DNA of 45,863 bases from JAVBOD01 sp031551045 (GTDB lineage: Bacteria; Bacteroidota; Bacteroidia; Bacteroidales; UBA932): positions 1-45,863 of the forward strand of contig JAVBOD010000082.1 of NCBI GenBank assembly GCA_031551045.1, in the 5' to 3' direction. Each line of letters starts with the position of its first letter. The stretch's first letter is position 1. A model generated the notes under the pieces. That model was not told the DNA's origin. It made no database searches and saw only the letters and a program-made list of their open reading frames with translations. Below, piece after piece: positions 16,542 through 23,938 of the stretch. The translations under genes and the position numbers were made by a program.

Positions 16542-17924
16542 TTAGTGTTTAAACCCTCCGCTTTCCTTTTCGGAGCGGGGCTGCTTTACCGGATTTTTCT
16601 CGAAATATTCGATACTGCGTTTCAAATCGTCTATCATTAATTGCGCCATATCGCGGCTGAATCCGTGGCGGATGAGTACGCGCTGAATCACCATATCTTG
16701 ACAGTTGGGCGGCAATGTATAAGAGGCAATTTGCCAACCGCGGGTGCGCATCCTGTCCGAAAGGTCGAACAGCGAAAAATTCACCGGAGCATCTTTTTTC
16801 AACATCCAAGCGGCGCCGGGTAGTGCGTTCTTCCCGTCGTACAATATGTCGAAGAGGCCGATTTTGGCTACTTCTTCGGCAATAAAAATACCGTGCTCCA
16901 AACAAGCTTGCTGAATACGCCGGTAACCTTCGCGCCCGTTGCGCAGGAAGTTGTAGTATTGCGCAATGATTTGGCCGCCGGGGCGCGAAAAATTCAAGGC
17001 AAAGGTAGGCATGTCGCCGCCTAAGTAATTCACGCGGAAGATAAGCTCTTCGGGCAAGTCCGACGATTCGCGCCATACCACCCAGCCAACGCCTAAGGGC
17101 GATAAGCCGAATTTGTGCCCCGATGCGTTGATTGATTTTACGCGCGGCAAGCGGAAATCCCACATGATATCGGGCTGAATAAACGGAGCTACAAATCCGC
17201 CGCTGGCGGCATCTACGTGAATCGGAATATCCACGCCGGTTTTTAGTTGATAGTCATCCAACGCGTTGCTGATAGCTTCTACGCCCTCGTATTCAAGGTT
17301 GAACGTCACGCCTAATGTCGGTACTACTCCAATCGTGTTGCCGTCCACACGTTTCAACACTTCTTCTTCATTCATCAATAGGCGGCCGTGTTCCATCGGG
17401 ATTTCACGTAACTCCACATCGAAATAACGAGCGAATTTGTGCCAGCAAACTTGAACGGGCCCCGTAACGATATTCGGCTTATCCATGGGCTTCCCGTCTT
17501 TTTTCCGCTGCTCGCGCCAGCGCCATTTCATCGCCAGCCCGCCGAGCATACAAGCTTCGCTTGAGCCGGTGGTAGAACAACCGATCGTGGTAGCATGTTC
17601 CGGCGAATGCCAAAGCTCTGCCAGGATATGTACACAGCGGTTTTCAATTTCAGCCGTTTGAGGATATTCGTCTTTATCAATCATGTTTTTGTTGATGCAG
17701 GCATCCATGATTTTGCGTGTTTCCTCGTCGGCATAAGTTTGGCAAAAAGTCGCCAGGTTTTGTTTGGCGTTGCCGTCTAATAACAATTCGTCCAAGATAA
17801 GGCCGGCTACGGTAGCCGCATCGTTCGACCCTTCCGGTATTGCATACTTCGGAATATTTACCGTGGTAACCGGTAGTGCATAAGCATCCAATGTGCTTGA
17901 GTTTTTCTTTAAATGTAATGGCAT
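16542..17924 (-). CDS. gadB: Glutamate decarboxylase
   Basis: PLP enzyme converting glutamate to GABA and CO2 with consumption of a cytosolic proton. The PLP-binding lysine is K271 in SGHKFGLSPLG, and the conserved HVDAASGGF lies upstream. Length 460 is close to E. coli GadB (466). The protein ends in GGFKH, matching the FKH of the E. coli C-terminus, where the His takes part in pH-dependent autoinhibition. Together with gadC just downstream it makes a complete glutamate-dependent acid-resistance pair. The 277-bp region upstream holds no other gene. Confidence 0.96.
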   Translation of the reverse strand: MPLHLKKNSSTLDAYALPVTTVNIPKYAIPEGSNDAATVAGLILDELLLDGNAKQNLATFCQTYADEETRKIMDACINKNMIDKDEYPQTAEIENRCVHILAELWHSPEHATTIGCSTTGSSEACMLGGLAMKWRWREQRKKDGKPMDKPNIVTGPVQVCWHKFARYFDVELREIPMEHGRLLMNEEEVLKRVDGNTIGVVPTLGVTFNLEYEGVEAISNALDDYQLKTGVDIPIHVDAASGGFVAPFIQPDIMWDFRLPRVKSINASGHKFGLSPLGVGWVVWRESSDLPEELIFRVNYLGGDMPTFALNFSRPGGQIIAQYYNFLRNGREGYRRIQQACLEHGIFIAEEVAKIGLFDILYDGKNALPGAAWMLKKDAPVNFSLFDLSDRMRTRGWQIASYTLPPNCQDMVIQRVLIRHGFSRDMAQLMIDDLKRSIEYFEKNPVKQPRSEKESGGFKH

Positions 17925-18201
17925 AATATTATTAATTTATGCCTGCTCCTGTTCATCGATTCACGTTCATTCCTCCTTCTCCATCCGATGAACAATAGCA
18001 AGGCGGGTAAATACTACAACGCAAACTTTTCGTGCAGATTTGATTCTTTGCACAAAAGCCTGCTCATAGTCATATTTGCTCAAAAATTATACCTGTATGA
18101 AATGAGAGAGAGCCCGTAAGCGTTAATGTTTACGAAGGAAAGAAGAGTTTTGGATAGTTATTGTTAAATTTTGTATGGCGCCAATTTTTTACATACAATC
18201 T

Positions 18202-18885
18202 TCATGTTTGAAGTAATGCTTTCCGCATTTTCTCCGTGCCGCTTCCGGCTTTTTCCTGAAATATGGTGAGGCGTGGATGTCGGAATCCTACTTCGTTCGG
18301 GTCAATCAAAAACAGCGGGATGTTGTGCGGGGTATAATTTACCAAGCCAGCCGCCGGATACACATTGAGCGATGTGCCGATAACCGCAAATACATCGGCT
18401 TGCCGTACTGTCGCTATGGCTGTTTCCATCATGGGAACAGCTTCGCCGAACCACACAATGAAAGGGCGCAATTGAGCGCCGTCCGTTGCTTTGTCGCCGA
18501 GGTGAATATCGTTGTAGCCGATATCGCTCACCAATGTTTTATTATCGGCGCTGCACGCTTTAGTCAGTTCGCCATGCAGGTGCAGCACGTTTCTACTGCC
18601 GCTGCGTTCGTGCAGGTTATCTACGTTTTGTGTAATGATACGTACGTCGAAATCGTTTTGCAGTTCGCTTAAGATGCGGTGCGCGGCGTTAGGCTCTGCG
18701 TGTTCCAACTGCCGGCGGCGGGCATTGTAAAATTCCAGTACCAACGCCGGATGCTCGTACCATCCTTCTATGGATGCTACTTGTTGTACATCGTACTCTT
18801 CCCACAATCCGTTGCTGTCGCGGAATGTTCGAATTCCGCTTTCGGCGCTGATGCCTGCGCCTGTGAGCACTACTAATTTTTTCAT
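18202..18885 (-). CDS. cobB: NAD-dependent protein deacylase (sirtuin, CobB/SIRT5 class)
   Basis: SIR2-family enzyme removing acyl groups from lysines with NAD. NAD-binding motif GAGISAESGIRTFRD is at residues 9-23, TQNVDNLH at 85-92, and the catalytic His is H104 in HLHGE. Y53 and R56 (FYNARR) match the Tyr-x-x-Arg pair that defines desuccinylase-type sirtuins. The small zinc module is reduced: only one Cys (C111) is visible where most sirtuins have four, so zinc binding is doubtful. Length 227 is normal. A 7-bp hairpin (TTGTATG/CATACAA, 18171-18198) follows the gene. It is 37 bp downstream of the ATPase gene. Confidence 0.92.
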   Translation of the reverse strand: MKKLVVLTGAGISAESGIRTFRDSNGLWEEYDVQQVASIEGWYEHPALVLEFYNARRRQLEHAEPNAAHRILSELQNDFDVRIITQNVDNLHERSGSRNVLHLHGELTKACSADNKTLVSDIGYNDIHLGDKATDGAQLRPFIVWFGEAVPMMETAIATVRQADVFAVIGTSLNVYPAAGLVNYTPHNIPLFLIDPNEVGFRHPRLTIFQEKAGSGTEKMRKALLQT

Positions 18886-18922
18886 CGTTATTTCTTAATG
18901 AGGCAGTTCACCCTTGTTCCTT

Positions 18923-20050
18923 TTATTTATTCATATACCGTTTCCGGAACCAAATCTCAAAAACAGGATCGATGAAGCGGGGCTTGTACTTGATAAACTC
19001 CAATATTTCTTTTTTCTCCAAGGCGCCGCGAACCCGTGTAACGTTGGCCGATGAATTAAGTTGATATATTTCGATGGTTTCTGTTGAACTGAAACGATCG
19101 ACTCCGTCGATAACAGCCCGCAGAAAATTAATTTGAGGCGTGCTTAAATCGTCGGTAATCAACAAAAAACGTTGTTCGTTGTAATCCAATAAGTCTTCCA
19201 TCGTGTGTTCCATCACGCTGTCTAATACAAATCCTTTGGTATTCAACCAAGAGAGATGAGCGTATTGTTGCACGTAATAGGGATAATAACTTACTTCGCG
19301 GCAAAGGCGTTCGGCATATTCTTTCGAAATTACGCGCCCGCTTTTCGAGTATGATTTAATAATGTAATCAACAAACAGCTTTTCCTCGATAATTTGTAAC
19401 GGGATATTTTCTCCGAATTTGTAAAATGGCATTTTTTCGGCAAACAATTCGTTCATCGCGTTGATTTTACTGCCGGTAAGCAAATATCCGACGCGTACTT
19501 GTTGTTTCCATGCCTGGCCGCACTTTTTCTGAATGTCTTGAGTGTTCTCGAAGCGGGTGATTTCCTGAAACTCTTCAAAGCATACCATTAAACGTATATT
19601 CCGCTCTGTTGCTATCTTTTCGGGCAATTGCAATACCTCTTCGTAATGTGCCGCCAAACGTTGAGCGGTGAATAATACTTGTATTTCATTTTGTTTTATG
19701 TCGCTAACCTCTACTAATGGCTGTGTGAGGGGCAAGAATCGTTGCACATAATCTTCCCATTCGCTGCTGGTATTACACACAGAGCGTAGTACCTCGTGTG
19801 TCAACCGCGTGTAAAACGTGAAAACATCGCGGATATTGAACATGCTGATGGTACACAGTTTAATTTCGGCGAGTTTTTGTGCCTGAAAAAAGGCATTGCG
19901 GATAAGCGATTTCTTGCCGGCATTAGGAGGTGCAATAATTACCGTGTGTTGCGATTTGGCCATATTCGACGAAAGCCAAGCCAGTTCATCTTTGCGGCCG
20001 ATAAAATTATCGTTCACTACTTCGTGGGAGAAGACAAAAGGTGAGTCCAT
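18923..20050 (-). CDS. AAA-type ATPase of the archaeal-ATPase-like group
   Basis: Predicted P-loop NTPase of about 375 residues. A sensor-like NFIGRKDELAWL leads to a Walker A region APPNAGKKSLI (residues 40-50) in which GKK replaces GK[ST]. The Walker B region is LMVCFEEFQEI, with Glu-Glu in place of Asp-Glu. A C-terminal winged-helix-like part follows (residues about 290-375, with LRAVIDGVDRFSS and VRGALEKKEILEF). Bacteroidetes have many such ATPases; none has a well-defined role. It precedes the sirtuin gene and is probably cotranscribed with it. I do not know its function. Confidence 0.75.
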   Translation of the reverse strand: MDSPFVFSHEVVNDNFIGRKDELAWLSSNMAKSQHTVIIAPPNAGKKSLIRNAFFQAQKLAEIKLCTISMFNIRDVFTFYTRLTHEVLRSVCNTSSEWEDYVQRFLPLTQPLVEVSDIKQNEIQVLFTAQRLAAHYEEVLQLPEKIATERNIRLMVCFEEFQEITRFENTQDIQKKCGQAWKQQVRVGYLLTGSKINAMNELFAEKMPFYKFGENIPLQIIEEKLFVDYIIKSYSKSGRVISKEYAERLCREVSYYPYYVQQYAHLSWLNTKGFVLDSVMEHTMEDLLDYNEQRFLLITDDLSTPQINFLRAVIDGVDRFSSTETIEIYQLNSSANVTRVRGALEKKEILEFIKYKPRFIDPVFEIWFRKRYMNK

Positions 20051-20338
20051 AAGCGTTTTTCTATTGATTGTTTATCTGAATTTAATACTTAAATACTATT
20101 ATTTGTTGTTCCTGTTTTGTCCTGCTAAGCGAAGAATCTATTCGTCATTCAAAAAAAATTCCATAAGCAGATGCTTCGCTTTGCTCAGAATGATATTTCT
20201 TAGGAAGGACTATTCTTTGCTATTAGCCTCTAACGATTTCTTTATATGAGTGTTCTATTGACCGACACGGTTACACGTACAAAGATAATCATTTTGTAAC
20301 ATCTTTGTGATATTTTTATAAACAAATCATCAGAAAAT
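20051..20338. repeat. Gene-free region with a dispersed TCATTCTGAG-type repeat
   Basis: This is most of the 432-bp gap between the ATPase gene and rplU. At 20124-20194 it holds GCTAAGCGAAGAATC, then TCATTC (20145-20150) and CTCAGAATGA (20185-20194), the latter being the reverse complement of TCATTCTGAG at 26001. No gene is visible. Confidence 0.55.
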
Positions 20339-20369
20339 TTTGTGGATAAAATAAAAAACACTACTTTTG
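20339..20369 (+). promoter_or_regulatory. Promoter of rplU-rpmA
   Basis: TTTG at 20339-20342 and TACTTTTG at 20362-20369 are separated by 19 bp and match the Bacteroidetes consensus. Transcription would start near 20376, leaving a leader of about 107 nt before rplU. Confidence 0.75.
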
Positions 20370-20482
20370 CCGTCCGTTTTTCGGAAAGCGAAAACACTCA
20401 TTTAAGGCAATCAAGCACGAAAAAGAGTCTATTTTATTTAAAGGTAGAACGCTTGCTGCCGGAACTTAAAAAATAATTAATT

Positions 20483-20791
20483 ATGTACGCAATTGTAGAT
20501 ATTGCAGGACAACAGTTCAAAGTAGAACAAGGCAAAAAAATTTTTGTACACCGCCTCGAAGGAGAGGAAGGCGCCAAACTGAGTTTCGACAAGGTATTAT
20601 TAACGGATGCGGATGGTAAAGTGAATGTAGGTAGCCCTTACATTGGCGGTACTGCCGTAAATGCAACTATTCTTCAACATCTGAAAGGAGAAAAAGTTAT
20701 TGTTTTTAAGAAAAAACGCCGCAAAGGCTATCAAAAGAAAAACGGTCACCGCCAATGCCTGACTCAAATTCAAATTGACAGCATTGCGTAG
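20483..20791 (+). CDS. rplU: 50S ribosomal protein L21
   Basis: Large-subunit protein that binds 23S rRNA near L20. The 102 residues begin MYAIVDIAGQQFKVEQGKK and contain KVIVFKKKRRKGYQKKNGHRQ, the basic L21 signature that contacts RNA. It is followed 42 bp later by rpmA, the usual pairing in bacteria. Confidence 0.97.
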   Translation: MYAIVDIAGQQFKVEQGKKIFVHRLEGEEGAKLSFDKVLLTDADGKVNVGSPYIGGTAVNATILQHLKGEKVIVFKKKRRKGYQKKNGHRQCLTQIQIDSIA

Positions 20792-20833
20792 TTTTGAATC
20801 ATTGAATGTTGAATTATTAAATTGTAGAAAGAT

Positions 20834-21091
20834 ATGGCACATAAAAAAGGCGTCGGTAGTTCCAAGAACGGACGCGAATCACACAGTAAACGATTGGGCG
20901 TAAAATTATTCGGCGGGCAACAAGCCAAAGCCGGTAACATTCTCGTACGCCAACGCGGCACGGTACATAACCCCGGCGACAATGTGGGTATAGGAAAAGA
21001 CCACACCTTGTTTGCCTTGGTGGACGGCGAAGTGGTTTTCCGCAAAAAAGCCAATGCCAAATCCTACGTATCGGTTATTCCGCAAGCATAA
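20834..21091 (+). CDS. rpmA: 50S ribosomal protein L27
   Basis: Large-subunit protein whose N-terminal tail reaches the peptidyl transferase centre. The 85 residues begin MAHKKGVGSSKNGRESHSKR and include VRQRGTVHNPGDNVGIG, both diagnostic. There is no cleavable N-terminal extension of the Firmicutes kind. It is second in the rplU-rpmA operon. Confidence 0.97.
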   Translation: MAHKKGVGSSKNGRESHSKRLGVKLFGGQQAKAGNILVRQRGTVHNPGDNVGIGKDHTLFALVDGEVVFRKKANAKSYVSVIPQA

Positions 21092-21112
21092 TACCGCACG
21101 GCAAAGAAAACG

Positions 21113-21143
21113 AAGCGCAACCGGAAAGGTTGCGCTTTTTTTT
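21113..21143 (+). terminator. Terminator after rpmA
   Basis: AAGCGCAACC and GGTTGCGCTT pair over 10 bp around GGAAA and are followed by a T run. Confidence 0.9.
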
Positions 21144-21650
21144 GTTCTATTGAAAGGTTGCTTAAAACCCTTTGTCCTTAGTAATATTTTAATATAAATG
21201 TATCATAACATATAGTTTATATTAATGGATATTTCCCATCTCAATAAACCGCAAAGCGGTTATATATTAATAGCTTCGGGTAAACGAAGCGCAACCCGAG
21301 GGATAAGTAATACCAATTATGAACCACCTTTTAATCCAATCTATTTCCGGTATAATGCCGATGCTACAAATGTTTAGGCCCATGTAATTGGACTATTACA
21401 TTTGTCAAATCGGTATAAATCCACACTACCGGCACTGCGGAGCAGTGCTACATCTCATCTTTATAATTCAGCAGCTACGCAGCTGGGAAGAGCGTGTGGA
21501 TATGTCTCTTCCGCAGGCTACGCTTAGCTTACCTGTGGTTATGAAAATACAATCACTTCGTGATTAAAATAATTGTTTATTAGTGTCAATTAATTTTAAA
21601 TATATATTTTATTGATAATTAGATTGTTATATGTTTTCTGTTTTAAATTT
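21144..21650. repeat. Gene-free region with an array of short perfect hairpins
   Basis: About 500 bp without a convincing gene. It contains tiny hairpins with 3-4-nt loops: AACCGC-AAA-GCGGTT (21247-21261, 6-bp stem), GCACTGC-GGA-GCAGTGC (21432-21448), CAGCT-ACGC-AGCTG (21472-21485) and AATCAC-TTC-GTGATT (21551-21565). It also has larger-looped stems GGAAGAG/CTCTTCC (21486-21512) and CCGCAGG/CCTGTGG (21511-21538). ACAAATGT/ACATTTGT (21366-21405) is a further inverted pair. The design matches the array at 34259-34437, suggesting a family of REP-like repeats. Confidence 0.6.
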
Positions 21651-21658
21651 TTTATTTA

Positions 21659-21675
21659 AACTAAAATATTTAGTT
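21659..21675. promoter_or_regulatory. Operator-like palindrome 1 upstream of blaI
   Basis: AACTAAA-ATA-TTTAGTT has two perfect 7-bp arms. The ACTA/TAGT half-sites resemble MecI/BlaI operators. Its right end overlaps the putative -33 TTG (21674-21676). Its centre is exactly 21 bp, two helical turns, from that of palindrome 2. Confidence 0.65.
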
Positions 21676-21703
21676 GCATAACTAAAATTTATAGTTATAT
21701 TTG
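21674..21703 (+). promoter_or_regulatory. Promoter of blaI-M56 operon
   Basis: TTG at 21674-21676 and TATATTTG at 21696-21703, 19 bp apart, match the Bacteroidetes consensus. Both elements touch the palindromes at 21659-21675 and 21680-21696, so a bound repressor would block polymerase. Confidence 0.7.
21680..21696. promoter_or_regulatory. Operator-like palindrome 2 upstream of blaI
   Basis: AACTAAA-ATT-TATAGTT is the same element as palindrome 1 with one arm mismatch. It fills the promoter spacer and ends on the first base of the -7 box. Confidence 0.6.
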
Positions 21704-21733
21704 CATTGTTGTTTTTTAGCAAACGAATAAAAT

Positions 21734-22099
21734 ATGAAACGGCTGACTGCAAAAGAAGAGGAAATCATGGGCTTTTTCTGGGAAAAAGGCCCGTTGTTCG
21801 TCAAACAGCTCATAGACGAATATGATGAACCGAAGCCTCACTACAATACACTTTCTACCATTGTTCGCGGATTGGAAGAAAAAGGGTATGTCGCTTACCA
21901 TTCGTTCGGTAACACCTATCAATATTATGCCTTGATTTCGGAAGAAGACTACCGGCGTAAAACTCTGAAAAATGTTGTTTCCAAATATTTCGACAATTCT
22001 TATACCCGTGTGGTATCTGCTTTGATTGAAGAAGAGAACATCTCTATCGAGGAGCTTCAAAAACTTATTCAACAGATTAAAAACAAAAAATCCAAATAG
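21734..22099 (+). CDS. blaI: BlaI/MecI/CopY-family transcriptional repressor
   Basis: Small winged-helix repressor of 121 residues. The N-terminal DNA-binding domain (about 1-75) starts LTAKEEEIMGFFWEKGPLFV and has the recognition region KPHYNTLSTIVRGLEEKGYV. The C-terminal part (about 80-121) is the dimerisation helix region, ending in a basic tail. In known systems a partner membrane protease of the BlaR1 type leads to repressor cleavage and derepression; that partner follows here 6 bp downstream. The palindromes at the promoter suggest autoregulation. No beta-lactamase gene is present, so antibiotic sensing should not be assumed. Confidence 0.92.
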   Translation: MKRLTAKEEEIMGFFWEKGPLFVKQLIDEYDEPKPHYNTLSTIVRGLEEKGYVAYHSFGNTYQYYALISEEDYRRKTLKNVVSKYFDNSYTRVVSALIEEENISIEELQKLIQQIKNKKSK

Positions 22100-22105
22100 G
22101 GCGTC

Positions 22106-23806
22106 ATGGATGCTTTTTTCTTTTATATCGTCAAATCTTCGCTTTGCCTGCTGTTGTTTTACGCGCTTTTCAAAACATTGCTGAGTAAAGAAACATTTTT
22201 CCGGTTCAACCGTTTAGTGCTGTTGACAGGGACGATTGTCTGCGCTGTTCTTCCGCTGCTTGAAGTCCGAACGGAAACCGCGTTGCCGGTGCAGGCGCCG
22301 GTCCAGAAAATCGAAAGGTTGATTAAGAACGATGCAACAACTTCTATTGTATTGTCGGCCGCAGAAATTCAAACACCGCTTGAAATAGATATTCATAAAA
22401 CACCCGATGCTGCTGCTTTCAAATGGACTCAAAGGAACTATCTCGGGCTGATTTACGGAACCGGTTTTTTGAGCGCTCTTGCCGGCTTGTGCATATCGGT
22501 TTTGCGAATGCTGCGCCTGATGAGAAAAGGCTACAAAACAAAAAACGGCCGTTACACGATTATTGTAACGAAGCAAAAAGTATGTCCTTTCAGTTTCGGC
22601 AACTACATTGTATTATCTGAAACCGATTACCGGCAAAACCCGGAGGAGATAGTCATGCACGAGCAGATACATGCTGAAAAAGGACATTCTTTGGATTTGT
22701 TTCTGATGGAGTTTTTTGTGCTTTTCCATTGGTTTAATCCGGCAGTGTGGCTGCTGAAACGGGAAATCCAGGATGTTCACGAATACGAAGCCGACAAGGG
22801 CGTTATCAATCAAGGCATCGACGCAACTCAATATCAATTATTACTTGTAAAAAAAGCTGTTGGCGCAAGGTCCTACGCTATTGCCAACAGCTTTAATCAC
22901 AGCAAAATCAAAAACAGAATTACTATGATGTTAAAAAGAAAATCAACACAATGGGCACGGCTAAAACTTTTGTTGTTTGTGCCGTTGGCTGCAGCCATGC
23001 TGCAAGCCTTCGCCCGCCCGGAGATTACTCCAAAAAACGAAACGCTATTAATAAGTAGCGAAGGTACGACAATTTTACCGGAAAACGGAAGGGTTGCGGA
23101 TGTTTATTTGAATCAGGATTCGATAATTCCTCCCGCCAAGTCCACCAAGAAAGAAACGGTTCGCGTCGTTTCTCCTATTCCTCCGGAAGGAAGAATGACG
23201 GAAAAAGAAAAGGCGGCTACGCAAGAATTTGAAGCTGCTTCCAAAAAATATTCGGAAGTGATGGCACAGCATGCTTCAAAAATGGAAAATAGTTTTAATG
23301 CGCCCGAAATGCAAAAGCTCACCAAGGAATTTGAGGCTGCTTCTCAAAAATTCTCAAAGGCAATGGAAGGTGTACAATTAAACTATAGCCCGAAGTCGGA
23401 AGCAATGGAAGCGCAGTCTAAGGAATTTGAGAAAATGGCGGAGAAATTCGGAAAGGTAATGGAGCAGCATGCTTCGGAATTGGAAAAAGGTATTGAGTCG
23501 CAGGAAGTAAAAATAGCGAAAGAAGAATTTAAAGCGGCTTCGGAAAAATTTAAAGCAAGCATGTCGCAACTTCAGGCGGAGATGAGAAATATTCAGGACA
23601 ATCCGAAAGTGAAGGCTATTCAGGAAGAGTATAAAGCGCTCGGCGAAAAATATAAACAGGAAATGAAACAATTCCAACTTAACATGGAAGAAATGAAAAA
23701 CGATCCCAAGGTGCAAGCAGCCAAAGAAGAATTCCAAGCCGCGTCGGAAAAATACAAACAGGCAATGAAAGGATATTGGGAAAGAGTGAAAGCCGAGGAA
23801 AAATAA
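22106..23806 (+). CDS. M56-family membrane metalloprotease with a C-terminal coiled-coil repeat domain
   Basis: BlaR1-like integral membrane protease, 566 residues. Membrane segments are visible at about 5-25, 36-52, 112-135 and 286-305, with the gluzincin motif HEQIH (H185, E186, H189) and the downstream EYEAD (about 226-230) supplying the third ligand. In BlaR1/MecR1 the region after the last helix is a penicillin-binding sensor; here residues about 370-566 are instead imperfect repeats built on EF-x-AAS-x-K-[FY], rich in Glu, Lys, Ala, Met and Gln and likely coiled coil. No serine acylase motif of a penicillin sensor is seen there. The signal sensed is unknown. It is cotranscribed with blaI. 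Confidence 0.88.
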   Translation: MDAFFFYIVKSSLCLLLFYALFKTLLSKETFFRFNRLVLLTGTIVCAVLPLLEVRTETALPVQAPVQKIERLIKNDATTSIVLSAAEIQTPLEIDIHKTPDAAAFKWTQRNYLGLIYGTGFLSALAGLCISVLRMLRLMRKGYKTKNGRYTIIVTKQKVCPFSFGNYIVLSETDYRQNPEEIVMHEQIHAEKGHSLDLFLMEFFVLFHWFNPAVWLLKREIQDVHEYEADKGVINQGIDATQYQLLLVKKAVGARSYAIANSFNHSKIKNRITMMLKRKSTQWARLKLLLFVPLAAAMLQAFARPEITPKNETLLISSEGTTILPENGRVADVYLNQDSIIPPAKSTKKETVRVVSPIPPEGRMTEKEKAATQEFEAASKKYSEVMAQHASKMENSFNAPEMQKLTKEFEAASQKFSKAMEGVQLNYSPKSEAMEAQSKEFEKMAEKFGKVMEQHASELEKGIESQEVKIAKEEFKAASEKFKASMSQLQAEMRNIQDNPKVKAIQEEYKALGEKYKQEMKQFQLNMEEMKNDPKVQAAKEEFQAASEKYKQAMKGYWERVKAEEK

Positions 23807-23863
23807 ATTTTATCTTATAGCTAATCGGACGTCGAATCTAAATAATTCAATGGCCATTATATA

Positions 23864-23902
23864 AAACATGAAGTCCCGCTTAACAAGCGGGACTTCATGT
23901 TT
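23864..23902. terminator. Bidirectional terminator after the M56 gene
   Basis: An 18-bp perfect inverted repeat (AAACATGAAGTCCCGCTT and its complement) with a 3-nt loop lies between the convergent M56 and superoxide dismutase genes. A smaller hairpin CTCTCC-TTT-GGAGAG follows at 23915-23929. Confidence 0.85.
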
Positions 23903-23938
23903 CTTGCATCTCCTCTCTCCTTTGGAGAGGCTCGTCTT

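Noticed and set aside
21144..21733. A hidden small gene in the region before blaI
   Set aside because: Short frames here are broken by the hairpins, lack start context and show no coding bias.
22106..23806. Reading the BlaI/M56 pair as a beta-lactam resistance system
   Set aside because: No beta-lactamase or alternative penicillin-binding protein is in the window, and the penicillin-sensor domain is not visible.
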